From JBEIQE01 sp040376705 (GTDB lineage: Bacteria; Pseudomonadota; Alphaproteobacteria; UBA2400): a stretch of 64,000 nucleotides of DNA. Made by a program: the position numbers and the translations under genes. The notes under the pieces were generated by a model that was not told where the DNA came from, did no database searches, and saw only the letters and a program-made list of their open reading frames with translations. The stretch spans positions 15,860 to 79,859 of the forward strand of contig JBEIQE010000012.1 of assembly GCA_040376705.1 (NCBI GenBank). Direction: 5' to 3'. Below, one piece after another: positions 50,413 through 59,264 of this stretch; position 1 is the stretch's first letter; each line of letters opens with the position of its first letter.

Positions 50413-52353
50413 ATGTCAGCTGACCATCTCATCCCCATTAAACCTGCTGTTCTGGCGAACGCACATATCAAGCCCGACCAGTATAAAGCCATGTATCGCG
50501 GCTCGGTCGATGCACCGGATATGTTCTGGGCCGTGCAGGCCAAGCGGGTTGACTGGGTGAAGAAGCCCAACATCATCAGCAATGTCAGTTTCGAAACGCC
50601 GGTTAGCATCAAATGGTATGAAGATGGTGAGCTCAATGTCTCTGCCAATTGCCTCGACCGGCACCTCGCCACGCGTGGCGATCAGGTCGCTATCATCTGG
50701 GAAGGGGATAATCCGGCCGAGAGCAAAAAAATCACTTACCGCGAATTGCATGCCGATGTGTGCCGTTTGGCAAATGTGCTCAAGGGCCATGGTGTTGATA
50801 AGGGTGATTGCGTAACCATTTATATGCCGATGATTCCTGAGGCAGCCGTAGCGATGCTTGCCTGTGCCCGTATTGGCGCTGTACATAGCGTCGTGTTTGG
50901 GGGCTTCTCGCCCGGCGCACTTAAAGACCGTATCCTCGACTGCAACAGCAAGCTGGTGATTACAGCAGATGAAGGCGTGCGCGGCGGCAAGCATGTACCG
51001 CTTAAGGCGAATGTCGATGAGGCGCTTAAAGGTTGTCCAGATGTGGCCACAGTGCTGGTGGTCAAGCGCACCGGTGGCAAGGTTGAATGGCAGGAGGGCC
51101 GCGATCACTGGTACCACGAGGAAGTAGCCGAGATGGATGCCGACTGCCCGGCCGAGGTGATGAACGCCGAGGATCCCTTGTTCATCCTCTACACATCAGG
51201 CTCAACCGGCAAGCCCAAGGGCGTGCTGCATACCTCGGGCGGATATCTGGTTTATGCCGCCATGACGCACCAGCTGGTGTTTGATTATCATGATGGAGAT
51301 ATTTACTGGTGCACGGCAGATGTGGGCTGGGTTACAGGCCACAGCTATATCGTCTACGGCCCGCTGGCCAATGGCGCCACAACGCTCATGTTCGAAGGTA
51401 TTCCAACCTATCCGGATGCTTCGCGCTTCTGGCAGGTTATTGATAAACATCAGGTCAATATTTTCTATACCGCGCCAACTGCCATTCGTGCGCTCATGCG
51501 CGAGGGCGAAGCGCCGGTTAAAAAAACCTCGCGCAGCTCACTGCGTCTCATGGGCTCAGTCGGTGAGCCGATTAATCCCGAAGCATGGCTGTGGTATTAT
51601 CGCGTAGTGGGTGATGAACGCTGCCCGATTGTCGATACCTGGTGGCAGACGGAGACGGGGGGTATTCTCATCAGCCCGCTGGCTGGCGCAATCGATCTCA
51701 AGCCTGGCTCGGCCACCAAGCCCTTCTTTGGTGTTGTGCCCGAGGTTGTAGATGCTGAGGGCAAAGTGCTGGAAGGCGCGGTTGAAGGTAACCTTTGCCT
51801 TGCCACCAGCTGGCCCGGCCAGTCGCGCACTATTTATGGCGATCATGCGCGCTTTGAGCAGACCTACTTCAGCACCTATAAGGGCAAGTACTTTACTGGC
51901 GATGGCGTACGCCGCGATGAAGATGGTTATTACTGGATTACCGGGCGTGTGGACGATGTGATCAACGTCGCTGGTCACCGCCTTGGCACCGCCGAAATTG
52001 AAAGTGCGCTCGTAGCGCATGCCAGCGTGGCCGAGGCGGCTGTTGTTGGCTATCCGCACGACATCAAGGGGCAGGGTATCTATGCCTATGTTACCCTCAA
52101 GACCGGTATTGTGGCGAGCGATGAGCTGCGCGCTGAGCTGGTTAAATGGGTGCGTAAAGAGATCAGCCCCATTGCCGCACCCGATTTGCTGCAATGGGCG
52201 CCGGGCCTGCCGAAAACCCGTTCGGGTAAAATCATGCGCCGTATCCTGCGCAAGATTGCCGCAAGCGAGCATGATTCTCTGGGTGATACCTCAACTCTGG
52301 CTGATCCGGCGGTGGTGGATGACCTCGTCAAAAACCGCCTGAATAAGGCGTAG
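50413..52353 (+). CDS. acsA: Acetyl-CoA synthetase
   Basis: 646 residues, full-length Acs. It activates acetate to acetyl-CoA via acetyl-AMP. LFILYTSGSTGKPKG (about residues 257-271) is the AMP-loop, DVGWVTGHSYIVYGPL and WWQTETGG follow, and the C-terminal TRSGKIMRR carries the Lys that GNAT enzymes acetylate in other bacteria. GAGGAAA precedes the ATG. The next gene begins 6 bases after its stop. Confidence 0.97.
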   Translation: MSADHLIPIKPAVLANAHIKPDQYKAMYRGSVDAPDMFWAVQAKRVDWVKKPNIISNVSFETPVSIKWYEDGELNVSANCLDRHLATRGDQVAIIWEGDNPAESKKITYRELHADVCRLANVLKGHGVDKGDCVTIYMPMIPEAAVAMLACARIGAVHSVVFGGFSPGALKDRILDCNSKLVITADEGVRGGKHVPLKANVDEALKGCPDVATVLVVKRTGGKVEWQEGRDHWYHEEVAEMDADCPAEVMNAEDPLFILYTSGSTGKPKGVLHTSGGYLVYAAMTHQLVFDYHDGDIYWCTADVGWVTGHSYIVYGPLANGATTLMFEGIPTYPDASRFWQVIDKHQVNIFYTAPTAIRALMREGEAPVKKTSRSSLRLMGSVGEPINPEAWLWYYRVVGDERCPIVDTWWQTETGGILISPLAGAIDLKPGSATKPFFGVVPEVVDAEGKVLEGAVEGNLCLATSWPGQSRTIYGDHARFEQTYFSTYKGKYFTGDGVRRDEDGYYWITGRVDDVINVAGHRLGTAEIESALVAHASVAEAAVVGYPHDIKGQGIYAYVTLKTGIVASDELRAELVKWVRKEISPIAAPDLLQWAPGLPKTRSGKIMRRILRKIAASEHDSLGDTSTLADPAVVDDLVKNRLNKA

Positions 52354-52359
52354 GAGGCG

Positions 52360-52932
52360 ATGGGTTTTTCGCTCGCGTGGCTGGCGGTTAAAGGCAAATC
52401 GCCAGCTGATTTGCAGCAGGCTTTAGGTCTTATTCCAACTGGCAAGCATGGGCTTTATGGCGATTACCCTATGGTGGGCGTGATGCTGCCCTCTGGCTGG
52501 TATGTGCTGATTGCCAACAGCTGCGATCATGCAATGGTTCTGAGCCCAGCTATCTCAAAAGGGTGTGAGATGGTGGCCGCCACGCTAGAAGAGCACGTTA
52601 TGTGCTCAGACGTTTATGGCTGGCGCGATGGGCAGGAGATATGGAGCCTCGTGCATGATGCGCAGCAAGGCATGCTGCATCTCGAGGCTAAGGGCAATTT
52701 ACCGCCTGAGTATGCAGCCATATTCGCGCGCCTGAGCGCCGAGCAGACCAAAGAGGGCAGCGCAGATGCGGATGTTGATTTCTATTTCGATATTCCGCTC
52801 GAAACAGCGCAAGCCATTGTTGGCTTCAAACACGATACTGCAACAAATGGCGTTGATGATGCGGCATTCGAAATTTTAAACGATCCCCGCACGCCGTTAC
52901 AAACTACCAAACCCTGGTGGCGGTTCTGGTAA
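52360..52932 (+). CDS. Conserved hypothetical protein downstream of acsA
   Basis: 190 residues, soluble. Blocks such as LAWLAVKGKSP, GWYVLIANSCDH, GCEMVAATLEEHVMCS and GWRDGQEIWSLVHDAQ resemble a widespread bacterial family of unknown function. GGAGGCG sits before the ATG. It may be cotranscribed with acsA and converges with the PH-domain gene. Confidence 0.72.
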   Translation: MGFSLAWLAVKGKSPADLQQALGLIPTGKHGLYGDYPMVGVMLPSGWYVLIANSCDHAMVLSPAISKGCEMVAATLEEHVMCSDVYGWRDGQEIWSLVHDAQQGMLHLEAKGNLPPEYAAIFARLSAEQTKEGSADADVDFYFDIPLETAQAIVGFKHDTATNGVDDAAFEILNDPRTPLQTTKPWWRFW

Positions 52933-52936
52933 TGCG

Positions 52937-53530
52937 TTAGGCCGACTTGCCGCTGGCGTTGCCGTTCTGGCTGGCGGCAGCTGCATCTTCCATCGCGCTG
53001 ATGATGGCATTACGGAAGGCTGTAGGCTGGCGGATGGCCACAAAGCTGGTGGTGGCTTCGCTTACCGTGCGCACAATTACCGTGCCGCCGCCCGTCAGGC
53101 GGTCCACAATCCCCTGATCAATCATCACGATATCAATTTTGCTCAAGGGCAGGTCGGTGGTATCGCGGGCAATCAGGCCCATCCGAAGAATAATACGGCG
53201 GCTGGTAATCGCCATAATCAGAGTCCAGTTCAGTACAGCAGTCGTCACGGCTGAGAGCGTACCGAGCACAAAGAACAGCACGGCCGCATATTCGGCCAAT
53301 ATACGCTCCGAGCCCGGTGCGGTGACCGAGCTGAACAACACAAACACCGGCCCGTCCGGATGGCGCAGCATGAGCGTCAGGGCAATACCAACAAAGGTGA
53401 GGAAGTAGCAGCCAATTGCGCGCTGGTAGCTCAGCCAGTGGCGGCGGCCGGCATAGCGTACGTCTTCGCCGGGCATGAGGAGGCCCTCAATGCGCTTGGC
53501 GGTGGTGGCAGCAAATTCAGGCGTGGTCAT
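52937..53530 (-). CDS. Membrane protein with bacterial PH-like (DUF304) domain
   Basis: 197 residues. Two hydrophobic segments (about 38-57 and 83-110) are followed by a bPH2/DUF304 domain (about 108-175) with ITSRRIILRMGLIARDTTDLPL, then VMIDQGIVDRL. The N-terminal MPGEDVRYAGRRHWLSY is also typical. The function is unknown. Its ATG overlaps the stop of the 749-residue gene (ATGA), so the two are coupled. Confidence 0.82.
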   Translation of the reverse strand: MTTPEFAATTAKRIEGLLMPGEDVRYAGRRHWLSYQRAIGCYFLTFVGIALTLMLRHPDGPVFVLFSSVTAPGSERILAEYAAVLFFVLGTLSAVTTAVLNWTLIMAITSRRIILRMGLIARDTTDLPLSKIDIVMIDQGIVDRLTGGGTVIVRTVSEATTSFVAIRQPTAFRNAIISAMEDAAAASQNGNASGKSA

Positions 53531-55776
53531 GAAGGGATGTTAGCAGAGGTCTTGCGGTTTGTAACGCTGCCTGTGCGGCTGGCGTTGATCTTGGCATCAC
53601 GCATATCCGCCAGTTTCTTGCGCAGCTGGCCACCAGTGGGGGCAACGCCGTTTTCGGGCGATATTGTAAGCGACATGATGGTGGTGGTGAGGTTGATGCC
53701 GGGTGTGCTGCGCTTGGGGTCGATGATATCGGCAAAGGTCATTTTCTCATCAAGGCCATCAGGTACAGTGCCGCCATGCTTGCGCAGGAAAGCAGCAACC
53801 TTCTGGCCGCGCCATTTATCCATACGCTTGGCCATGCCATCGGTCACCTTGCTCAGCAGTTTGTCATCGAGGGCCTGCAGGCTTTTGCCGGATTTGATGA
53901 TCGGGCGTATCAGTACCATGAGATTGCCGCCACCTTCATGGCCAATCTCGAGGTTATCGCTGCCTATGTGCTGTGCCTTGAAACTGCCCTTCACCACCTC
54001 ATCGGTAAAGTGGCGCAACATGATATCGGCATTCTTGCTGCCCAGCAGCTTGTTCACGCCAGCAAGATTATGCAGCGCAGCGGCCATGGCTATGGCTGTG
54101 ACCTTCTCAGGCTGGGTGCCCAGCTCGATGCATACATCCGGGTCAGAGCGCAGATAATTGCGCAAACGCTCGGCATCACGCGCGAAACGGCCGAACAGGC
54201 CGGGCATTACGTCTTTCATCAGCGCGCCGGTGGGCGGGTCGATGGGGCTGAAGCTGGCCAGCATCCGGTGGCAAAGTTTTGTTTGTGGACCTGTCAGGTT
54301 GAGGTGGTTTTTCTGCACATTATAGTCGAAACGCATCGCCTCAAGTTCGATCGGCGTTGCGAACAGGATGTTGGGACGGTCGGCCCCACGCTCAACTTCC
54401 GGAGCTTTAGGCAGCGGCTGCTGGTATTTGGCATAAGGCTCGCGATTCAGGGTCTCGAGAATTTGATTGATCAGGCGGCCAGCCGTTTCAGGGCTCATGT
54501 TATAGGGGGCAAGGTGGCGCTGGTTGGTCGAGCCATATGTATTGGTCTCGGCATCATAAGTCGGTAAATCATAATCAAGCGCCTGCGCTTCGCGCTCGTA
54601 GGCGGTGCCATTGGCTTTGGCGAGGGCGTCAAACTCTTTACGGCGGGCGGCAGATTTGCGCACCATTCGGTCGGCCATATCGAGCGCCAGGTTGTTGGTG
54701 TCATAAAGCGAGAAAGGCTGGTCGTGTTCGGCCACCAGCTCGTCGCGCAGTTTGGTATTGGCACTTAAATCGTTGAAGCTGCCCATAGGCGCACGGCCAC
54801 GGCGCTGGATGCCCGCTTCAAGCTTGAGGGACGACAGTGTCTGGTCAGCCGCAGTCAGGTCAATTCCCGGGCGGGTTGCAGCATTAAGCGGCACCACTGT
54901 ATAGGCCGTGCTGGTACCGGCATAAACGCGGAAATCGCGGTTTTTAATATGTTCGTGTTCATGCAGGCCCAGTCTGGCTGTCAGTTCCTCAACCGCCGGG
55001 GTAATACGCTCGTCGATAATCCGCTGCATGTCTGGCGCAGCAACGCCGGTAACCAGATGCAGCTTTTCATCGCCACCGTTGCGGTAGTCGGCATGGCTGG
55101 CCATACGGCGGGTTTGCACAATGCCTTCCTGCAGCGCATCGCGCGACACACCAGCCATGGCGCGTAACACACGGTCGGCAATCTCAAAGGCTTCGCTACC
55201 CTCTTCGGTCTGGCCGGGGGCGCGGCCATCGCGTGCGGCTAGCAGCTTGTCGATATGCTGGGTCAGACCGCCCAGATTGCTGTCATCCGCCAGCACCAGC
55301 GTTACGGCGCGCTTGGTCAGCACACCATATAAATGGCCAAGGCCAACCGTAAGCGGGGCGTGTTCCTTGCGGTCGTAGCGAGTGAGCGGCTCTACCTCGC
55401 GGTAGTTGGCCTCGATCTGCTTGTGCAGAATGGTGACGGCCGCTTCGGGCAGGTCAGGGTGGCAGCGGGTAATGAGCTGTTTGGTCAGGTCATCAATCGG
55501 CAGGAAACCATCCTGCAGCCAGATCTCTTTAAGATGAGGCAGGACTGATTTGATATTCGCCGGCGTGGTGCAAAACGGTTGCAGATAGGCGGCAACCGTC
55601 TGGCTGTGCAGCAGGCTGGCATCATTCTTAAACAGGGCATCAAGCTCGGCGGTAGAAGCTGCTTCGTCCTGCTGGTGCGCCTGCCTGAAGGGGGTGGGCA
55701 AAAACACAGGCATAACAACGCCCGCACGGCCAAAACGGGCGTGAATATCGGATAGGGATTGTGTTTTGTCAGCCAT
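53527..55776 (-). CDS. Large soluble protein with a degenerate GGDEF-like C-terminus
   Basis: 749 residues with no signal peptide or membrane helix. The first 550 residues are helical and unrecognised. From about 558 the chain follows a GGDEF domain: a helix/strand like MAAALHNLAGVNKLLGSKNA (compare D-x-D-x-F-K-x-x-N-D-x-x-G-H), then GHEGGGNLMVLI at about 612-623 where GGDEF would be, then TTIMSLTISPENG, and KLADMRDAKINASRTG at the end (compare AD-x-A-x-Y-x-AK-x-x-G-R-N). The catalytic acids are gone. It is probably a regulatory or scaffold protein and is coupled to the PH-domain gene. Confidence 0.6.
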   Translation of the reverse strand: MADKTQSLSDIHARFGRAGVVMPVFLPTPFRQAHQQDEAASTAELDALFKNDASLLHSQTVAAYLQPFCTTPANIKSVLPHLKEIWLQDGFLPIDDLTKQLITRCHPDLPEAAVTILHKQIEANYREVEPLTRYDRKEHAPLTVGLGHLYGVLTKRAVTLVLADDSNLGGLTQHIDKLLAARDGRAPGQTEEGSEAFEIADRVLRAMAGVSRDALQEGIVQTRRMASHADYRNGGDEKLHLVTGVAAPDMQRIIDERITPAVEELTARLGLHEHEHIKNRDFRVYAGTSTAYTVVPLNAATRPGIDLTAADQTLSSLKLEAGIQRRGRAPMGSFNDLSANTKLRDELVAEHDQPFSLYDTNNLALDMADRMVRKSAARRKEFDALAKANGTAYEREAQALDYDLPTYDAETNTYGSTNQRHLAPYNMSPETAGRLINQILETLNREPYAKYQQPLPKAPEVERGADRPNILFATPIELEAMRFDYNVQKNHLNLTGPQTKLCHRMLASFSPIDPPTGALMKDVMPGLFGRFARDAERLRNYLRSDPDVCIELGTQPEKVTAIAMAAALHNLAGVNKLLGSKNADIMLRHFTDEVVKGSFKAQHIGSDNLEIGHEGGGNLMVLIRPIIKSGKSLQALDDKLLSKVTDGMAKRMDKWRGQKVAAFLRKHGGTVPDGLDEKMTFADIIDPKRSTPGINLTTTIMSLTISPENGVAPTGGQLRKKLADMRDAKINASRTGSVTNRKTSANIPS

Positions 55777-55932
55777 GTGTCTTTGGTTGTCGGTCTTTTA
55801 AAGCAGTATGTCGCAAAGTGCTTAACAAGCCTTAGGTGCCGGATTATACAGATGCGGCAGGGCGAATGCATGCAAGAAGCGACATATCGCGCAATTCGAA
55901 CAACATCAATGGGTTAGCCTGTCCGGTTTCCC

Positions 55933-55961
55933 TTGAATCTGCAGGCAATCGACCTCATATT
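55933..55961 (+). promoter_or_regulatory. Promoter of the Bax inhibitor-1 family gene
   Basis: TTGAAT at 55933-55938 and CATATT at 55956-55961 are 17 bases apart. The leader of about 20 bases contains AGGAGG before the ATG at 55987. Confidence 0.5.
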
Positions 55962-55986
55962 AAAACTACACCTAGGAGGGTGAAAT

Positions 55987-56721
55987 ATGGACAGTCAGTA
56001 TGGATTTTCTCGAGTAGGCGCCAGCGCACTCCCCACCGTCAGCTTTGACGCGGGTCTGCGCAGCTATATGCTCAGCATCTACAACCTCATGGCTGTGGGT
56101 CTGGTGATTACAGGTGTGGTTTCATACCTGTTCGCCAATACCCCGGCCCTGTTGCAAACCATGTATGCGCCCGGCGGTGGCATGACCATCCTTGGCTATA
56201 TCGTGGTGTTTTCGCCGCTGGCCATGGCTTTCTTCTTTGGCCCTGCGGTAAGCCGTCTGTCGATTAACGGTGGCCGTGCCCTGTTTGCGGCGTTCAGTGC
56301 GCTTATGGGTGCCAGCCTGTCGTTTATCTTCCTTGTTTACACGGATGAGTCGATTGCGCGTACCTTCTTCATCACCGCAGGTACCTTTGCCGGTATCAGT
56401 CTTTGGGGTTACACCACCAAGCGCGACCTGACCGGTATGGGCCACTTCATGATGATGGGTCTGATCGGCCTGATCATCGCGTCTGTGGTTAATCTCTTCA
56501 TGCAGTCGAGCGCGATTTACTTCGCGACTTCGGTCATCGGTGTTGTCATCTTCACCGGTCTGACCGCATGGGATACCCAGAAGCTGAAGGAAGCCTATAG
56601 CGAAGGCCACGGCCACGAAGGTAATGCCAAGCTGGCTACCATGGGTGCGTTGACGCTCTACATGGACTTCATCAACCTGTTCCTTTATCTGCTGCGTTTC
56701 CTCGGTAACCGCAACGAATAA
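55987..56721 (+). CDS. Bax inhibitor-1/YccA family membrane protein
   Basis: 244 residues with seven predicted membrane helices. Family blocks are SYMLSIYNLMAVGLVITG, the FGPAVSRLS loop, and the last-helix Asp pair in LTAWDTQKLKEAY and LYMDFINLFLYLLRF. YccA-type proteins modulate FtsH proteolysis or calcium flux. AGGAGGG before the ATG and a strong terminator after the stop mark it as a single transcription unit. Confidence 0.94.
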   Translation: MDSQYGFSRVGASALPTVSFDAGLRSYMLSIYNLMAVGLVITGVVSYLFANTPALLQTMYAPGGGMTILGYIVVFSPLAMAFFFGPAVSRLSINGGRALFAAFSALMGASLSFIFLVYTDESIARTFFITAGTFAGISLWGYTTKRDLTGMGHFMMMGLIGLIIASVVNLFMQSSAIYFATSVIGVVIFTGLTAWDTQKLKEAYSEGHGHEGNAKLATMGALTLYMDFINLFLYLLRFLGNRNE

Positions 56722-56741
56722 CAGGTTCAGCATAAGTACAG

Positions 56742-56776
56742 ACGCCCGGGCAGGAAACTTCCCGGGCGTTTTGTTT
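56742..56776 (+). terminator. Intrinsic terminator of the Bax inhibitor-1 family gene
   Basis: ACGCCCGGG / CCCGGGCGT form a 9-base-pair stem (56742-56750 and 56761-56769) followed by TTTTGTTT. It ends only a few bases before the next gene's first ATG. Confidence 0.92.
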
Positions 56777-56781
56777 GAGGC

Positions 56782-57807
56782 ATGTTTAACAAGGAATTAA
56801 CCCTCCCGGCGCAGGGTGGTGGGGTTATGCTTAGCAAATACACCAACTTCCAGGGATTTATCGGCCACTCCACCGCCATGCAGGTGGTTTACCGCATGAT
56901 CGAACAGGCGGCCTCAAGCAAGGCCACTGTGTTTGTGACTGGCGAAAGCGGTACGGGTAAGGAGGTCTGCGCGCAGGCCATTCATAAGCTCAGTCTCAGG
57001 GCGCAAAAGCCCTTTATTGCGCTTAACTGCGCGGCTATTCCCAAAGACCTGATCGAAAGCGAAGTCTTCGGCCATGTAAAAGGTGCATTCACCGGCGCCA
57101 CCAGCGACCGCGAGGGTGCGGCTATGCTGGCCAATGGCGGCACGTTGTTTCTTGATGAAATCTGCGAGATGGATTTGGCCCTGCAGGGCAAGCTGCTGCG
57201 CTTTTTGCAGACGGGCGAGTTCAACCGCGTAGGCGGCAGCAAAACCGAGAAGGTGGATGTGCGCATTGTAACCGCCACCAACCGTGATCCGTTGGCCGAG
57301 GTTGAGGCCGGGCGTTTTAGGGAAGATTTGTATTATCGCCTGCATGTGGTGCCCATCATGCTGCCTGCTTTGCGTGAACGCGGGGAAGATGTGATCGAGA
57401 TAGCGCTGGCGCTGCTCACCACTTATTCAGCCGAAGAGAAAAAGGCCTTTACCGGCTTTACGCCCGAAGTCGCGCGCATGCTGCAAAGCTACGACTGGCC
57501 GGGCAATGTGCGCCAGTTGCAAAACATCATCCGCAATATCGTGGTGCTGCACGATGGTGAGCGCGTAGCGCCCGAGATGGTACCTGCACCGGTTGGCGGC
57601 CGCTGGGCCCGTCCGCATGGCTTTAAAAAGACTGATTTCAGCAATGCCAGCGCGCTGGGCATCAGGCCGCTGGCACAGGTCGAGCGCGAGGCGATAGAGG
57701 CGGCCATCACTGCTTGCGATGGCAATGTGCCTAAAGCCGCCGTCATGCTGGGCGTGAGCCCATCCACCATCTACCGTAAACGGCTGGTATGGGACGGCAA
57801 TGCCTAA
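56782..57807 (+). CDS. Orphan sigma-54-dependent activator (AAA+ and Fis HTH, no receiver)
   Basis: 341 residues. The AAA+ domain (about 25-265) has Walker A GESGTGKE, the sigma-54 contact loop VKGAFTGAT, Walker B GGTLFLDEI and the arginine-finger region FREDLYYRL. A Fis-type HTH closes the C-terminus (AAVMLGVSPSTIYRKR). The segment FIGHSTAMQVVYRMIEQAA is typical of LuxO-type activators, but no receiver domain is present. The first ATG (56782, GAGG nearby) and one 15 codons in (56827) are both possible starts. Activity would need a partner protein or be constitutive. Confidence 0.9.
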   Translation: MFNKELTLPAQGGGVMLSKYTNFQGFIGHSTAMQVVYRMIEQAASSKATVFVTGESGTGKEVCAQAIHKLSLRAQKPFIALNCAAIPKDLIESEVFGHVKGAFTGATSDREGAAMLANGGTLFLDEICEMDLALQGKLLRFLQTGEFNRVGGSKTEKVDVRIVTATNRDPLAEVEAGRFREDLYYRLHVVPIMLPALRERGEDVIEIALALLTTYSAEEKKAFTGFTPEVARMLQSYDWPGNVRQLQNIIRNIVVLHDGERVAPEMVPAPVGGRWARPHGFKKTDFSNASALGIRPLAQVEREAIEAAITACDGNVPKAAVMLGVSPSTIYRKRLVWDGNA

Positions 57808-57874
57808 GGGGTTGATTTTCTTTAAAACAGCAACTGGTGTATTTTTAATTAATTCATTTTTTGATGTCTAAATA

Positions 57875-57938
57875 TCAATTTTATTGACATTCAGCCTCCA
57901 GATAATTGATATTGTGAATATACACAGTCAATTATTGA
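57875..57938 (+). promoter_or_regulatory. Promoter and clustered TCAAT/ATTGA operator half-sites before the DUF2089 gene
   Basis: TTGACA (57884-57889) pairs with GATATT (57908-57913, 18 bases apart). Overlapping it are inverted pairs: TCAAT-3-ATTGA (57875-57887), a perfect ATAATTGA / TCAATTAT (57902-57909 and 57928-57935), and TCAAT-1-ATTGA (57928-57938). The half-sites flank the promoter on both sides, as a repressor operator would. Confidence 0.6.
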
Positions 57939-57949
57939 AAGAGGTTGTT

Positions 57950-58309
57950 ATGCGCCTTTGCCCCTCTTGCCAGTCTTCCCTGCAAAGCAGCCAGCTTAAA
58001 TGCTCGGGCTGCACCCTCGTACTTGAGGGCAAATTCCGTTTCCCGCGCCTGAGCCGCCTCAAGCCTGCCCATCTGGCGCTGGCTGAAGAGTTCATCCTCT
58101 GCGGCGGCAATCTCAAGGACCTCGGCGTCAAGCTTGAGCTCAGCTATCCCACGGTGCGCCGCAGGGTTGATGAGATGATCCTCGAGCTTACCCGCCTGCG
58201 TGAGCAGGACGCCAAAGAGGTCGACAGCATTCTGGCCCAGATCGAGCGCCGTGAAGTTTCGGTGGAAGAAGGAACCCGCATCATCAAGGAGATCAATAAT
58301 GAGTTCTGA
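57950..58309 (+). CDS. DUF2089-like zinc-ribbon/HTH regulator
   Basis: 119 residues from the ATG at 57950, with AAAGAGG upstream. A zinc ribbon (CPSCQ at about 4-8 and CSGC at about 18-21) is followed by a helix-turn-helix (GGNLKDLGVKLELSYPTVRRRVDEM, about 53-77, shown in part as LELSYPTVRRRVDEM). The C-terminus is a short amphipathic SHOCT-like helix (LAQIERREVSVEEGTRII). It is the first gene of a unit with lemA and the TPM gene, and its stop overlaps the lemA start by 11 bases. It probably senses and controls its own operon. Confidence 0.85.
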   Translation: MRLCPSCQSSLQSSQLKCSGCTLVLEGKFRFPRLSRLKPAHLALAEEFILCGGNLKDLGVKLELSYPTVRRRVDEMILELTRLREQDAKEVDSILAQIERREVSVEEGTRIIKEINNEF

Positions 58310-59207
58310 AGATCGCATTTCCCGTATGGCCCTGTCGGGCACACTCACACCTGAGCAGGCAGCCGTGCTGCGGCAGGCGGCTAATCCCAGCTCTGCAGCA
58401 GCTTATGTGCCGCATCGTCCACTGCCTATGGGCCTGATCGCCGGTACAGTTGTGGCGCTGGCCATAGCGGCTCTCATTTACTCAAGTGGTGGCGATACAG
58501 CAGTTGCCACCATTCAGGATGTCAATCAAACCATTAATCAAAGTGAAGGAGTTGGAGCCATGAATCGTGGTGCATCAAATACAATCAGTTTTGTTATCTT
58601 CGGACTGCCGCTGGTACTGGGCTTGCTGTTCTTCGTCAGCCTTTATAACGGTCTGGTGAAGGAAGAAGAGGGTGTCTATAGCGCCTGGGCCGATGTTGAA
58701 AGCACTTATAAGCGCCGTGCCGATCTGGTGCCCAACCTTATCAATGTGGTCGACAGCTACATGAAGCATGAGCGCGAAACACTGACAGCAGTTACTGATC
58801 AGCGTAACGATGTGGGCGAGGCCCTTAAAGAGCTGGCCAGCCAGCAAACCGCTGCTAACCAAGCCATGGCTGCCGCTAAGCCGGATGATGAGCAGGCGAT
58901 TGCCGCGGTTGAGCGTAGCCAGGGTGCACTCAGCCAGGGCCTGCGTGGGTTTATGGCAACGGTCGAGAACTACCCCGAGCTGCGCTCTGCCGACCAGTTC
59001 ATGGCGCTGCAGGCCGAGCTTGAGGGTACCGAGAACCGTATCAACGTCGCTCGTATGCGCTTTAACGAGAGCGTAGAGGCGTTCAATAGCAGCATGCGCA
59101 AGATGCCGGGCTCACTGGTGGCGGGTCTGGGCGGCTTCCAGCGTAAGGCTTACTTCACTGCCGCAGCAGCGGATGAGCAGCCGGTTCAGGTCAAGCTCGG
59201 TCAGTAA
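58299..59207 (+). CDS. LemA family membrane protein with extra N-terminal helix
   Basis: 302 residues from the ATG at 58299 (AAGGAG upstream). The LemA domain (about 88-300) has the N-terminal helix VIFGLPLVLGLLFFVSLYNGL, then ADVESTYKRRADLVPNLINVVDSY (part: YKRRADLVPNLINVV) and NVARMRFNESVEAFNS. The first 87 residues are an additional Thr/Ala-rich segment with its own membrane helix (about 45-65), unusual for LemA. An in-frame ATG at 58560, preceded by AAGGAGTTGGAG, would give a normal-sized LemA. LemA proteins are often paired with TPM-domain proteins, as here. Confidence 0.9.
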   Translation: MSSEDRISRMALSGTLTPEQAAVLRQAANPSSAAAYVPHRPLPMGLIAGTVVALAIAALIYSSGGDTAVATIQDVNQTINQSEGVGAMNRGASNTISFVIFGLPLVLGLLFFVSLYNGLVKEEEGVYSAWADVESTYKRRADLVPNLINVVDSYMKHERETLTAVTDQRNDVGEALKELASQQTAANQAMAAAKPDDEQAIAAVERSQGALSQGLRGFMATVENYPELRSADQFMALQAELEGTENRINVARMRFNESVEAFNSSMRKMPGSLVAGLGGFQRKAYFTAAAADEQPVQVKLGQ

Positions 59208-59216
59208 GAATAATCG

Positions 59217-59244
59217 GCTCTCTCCGGTTTAGGCCGGAGAGAGC
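59217..59244 (+). terminator. Strong hairpin between lemA and the TPM-domain gene
   Basis: GCTCTCTCCGG / CCGGAGAGAGC (11 base pairs, loop TTTAGG) sits between the lemA stop and the ATG at 59265. It lacks a T tract, so it may act as a message-stability or attenuation element rather than a full terminator. Confidence 0.65.
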
Positions 59245-59264
59245 ATTTCTTGAGGGAGGCGAAT

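Noticed and set aside
51556..52272. 238-codon minus-strand frame inside acsA
   Set aside because: Antisense to a full-length acetyl-CoA synthetase; no motif or ribosome-binding site.
55777..55986. Largest intergenic gap, checked for tRNA or structured RNA
   Set aside because: No cloverleaf, riboswitch-like fold or small gene was found; only the promoter of the next gene is supported.
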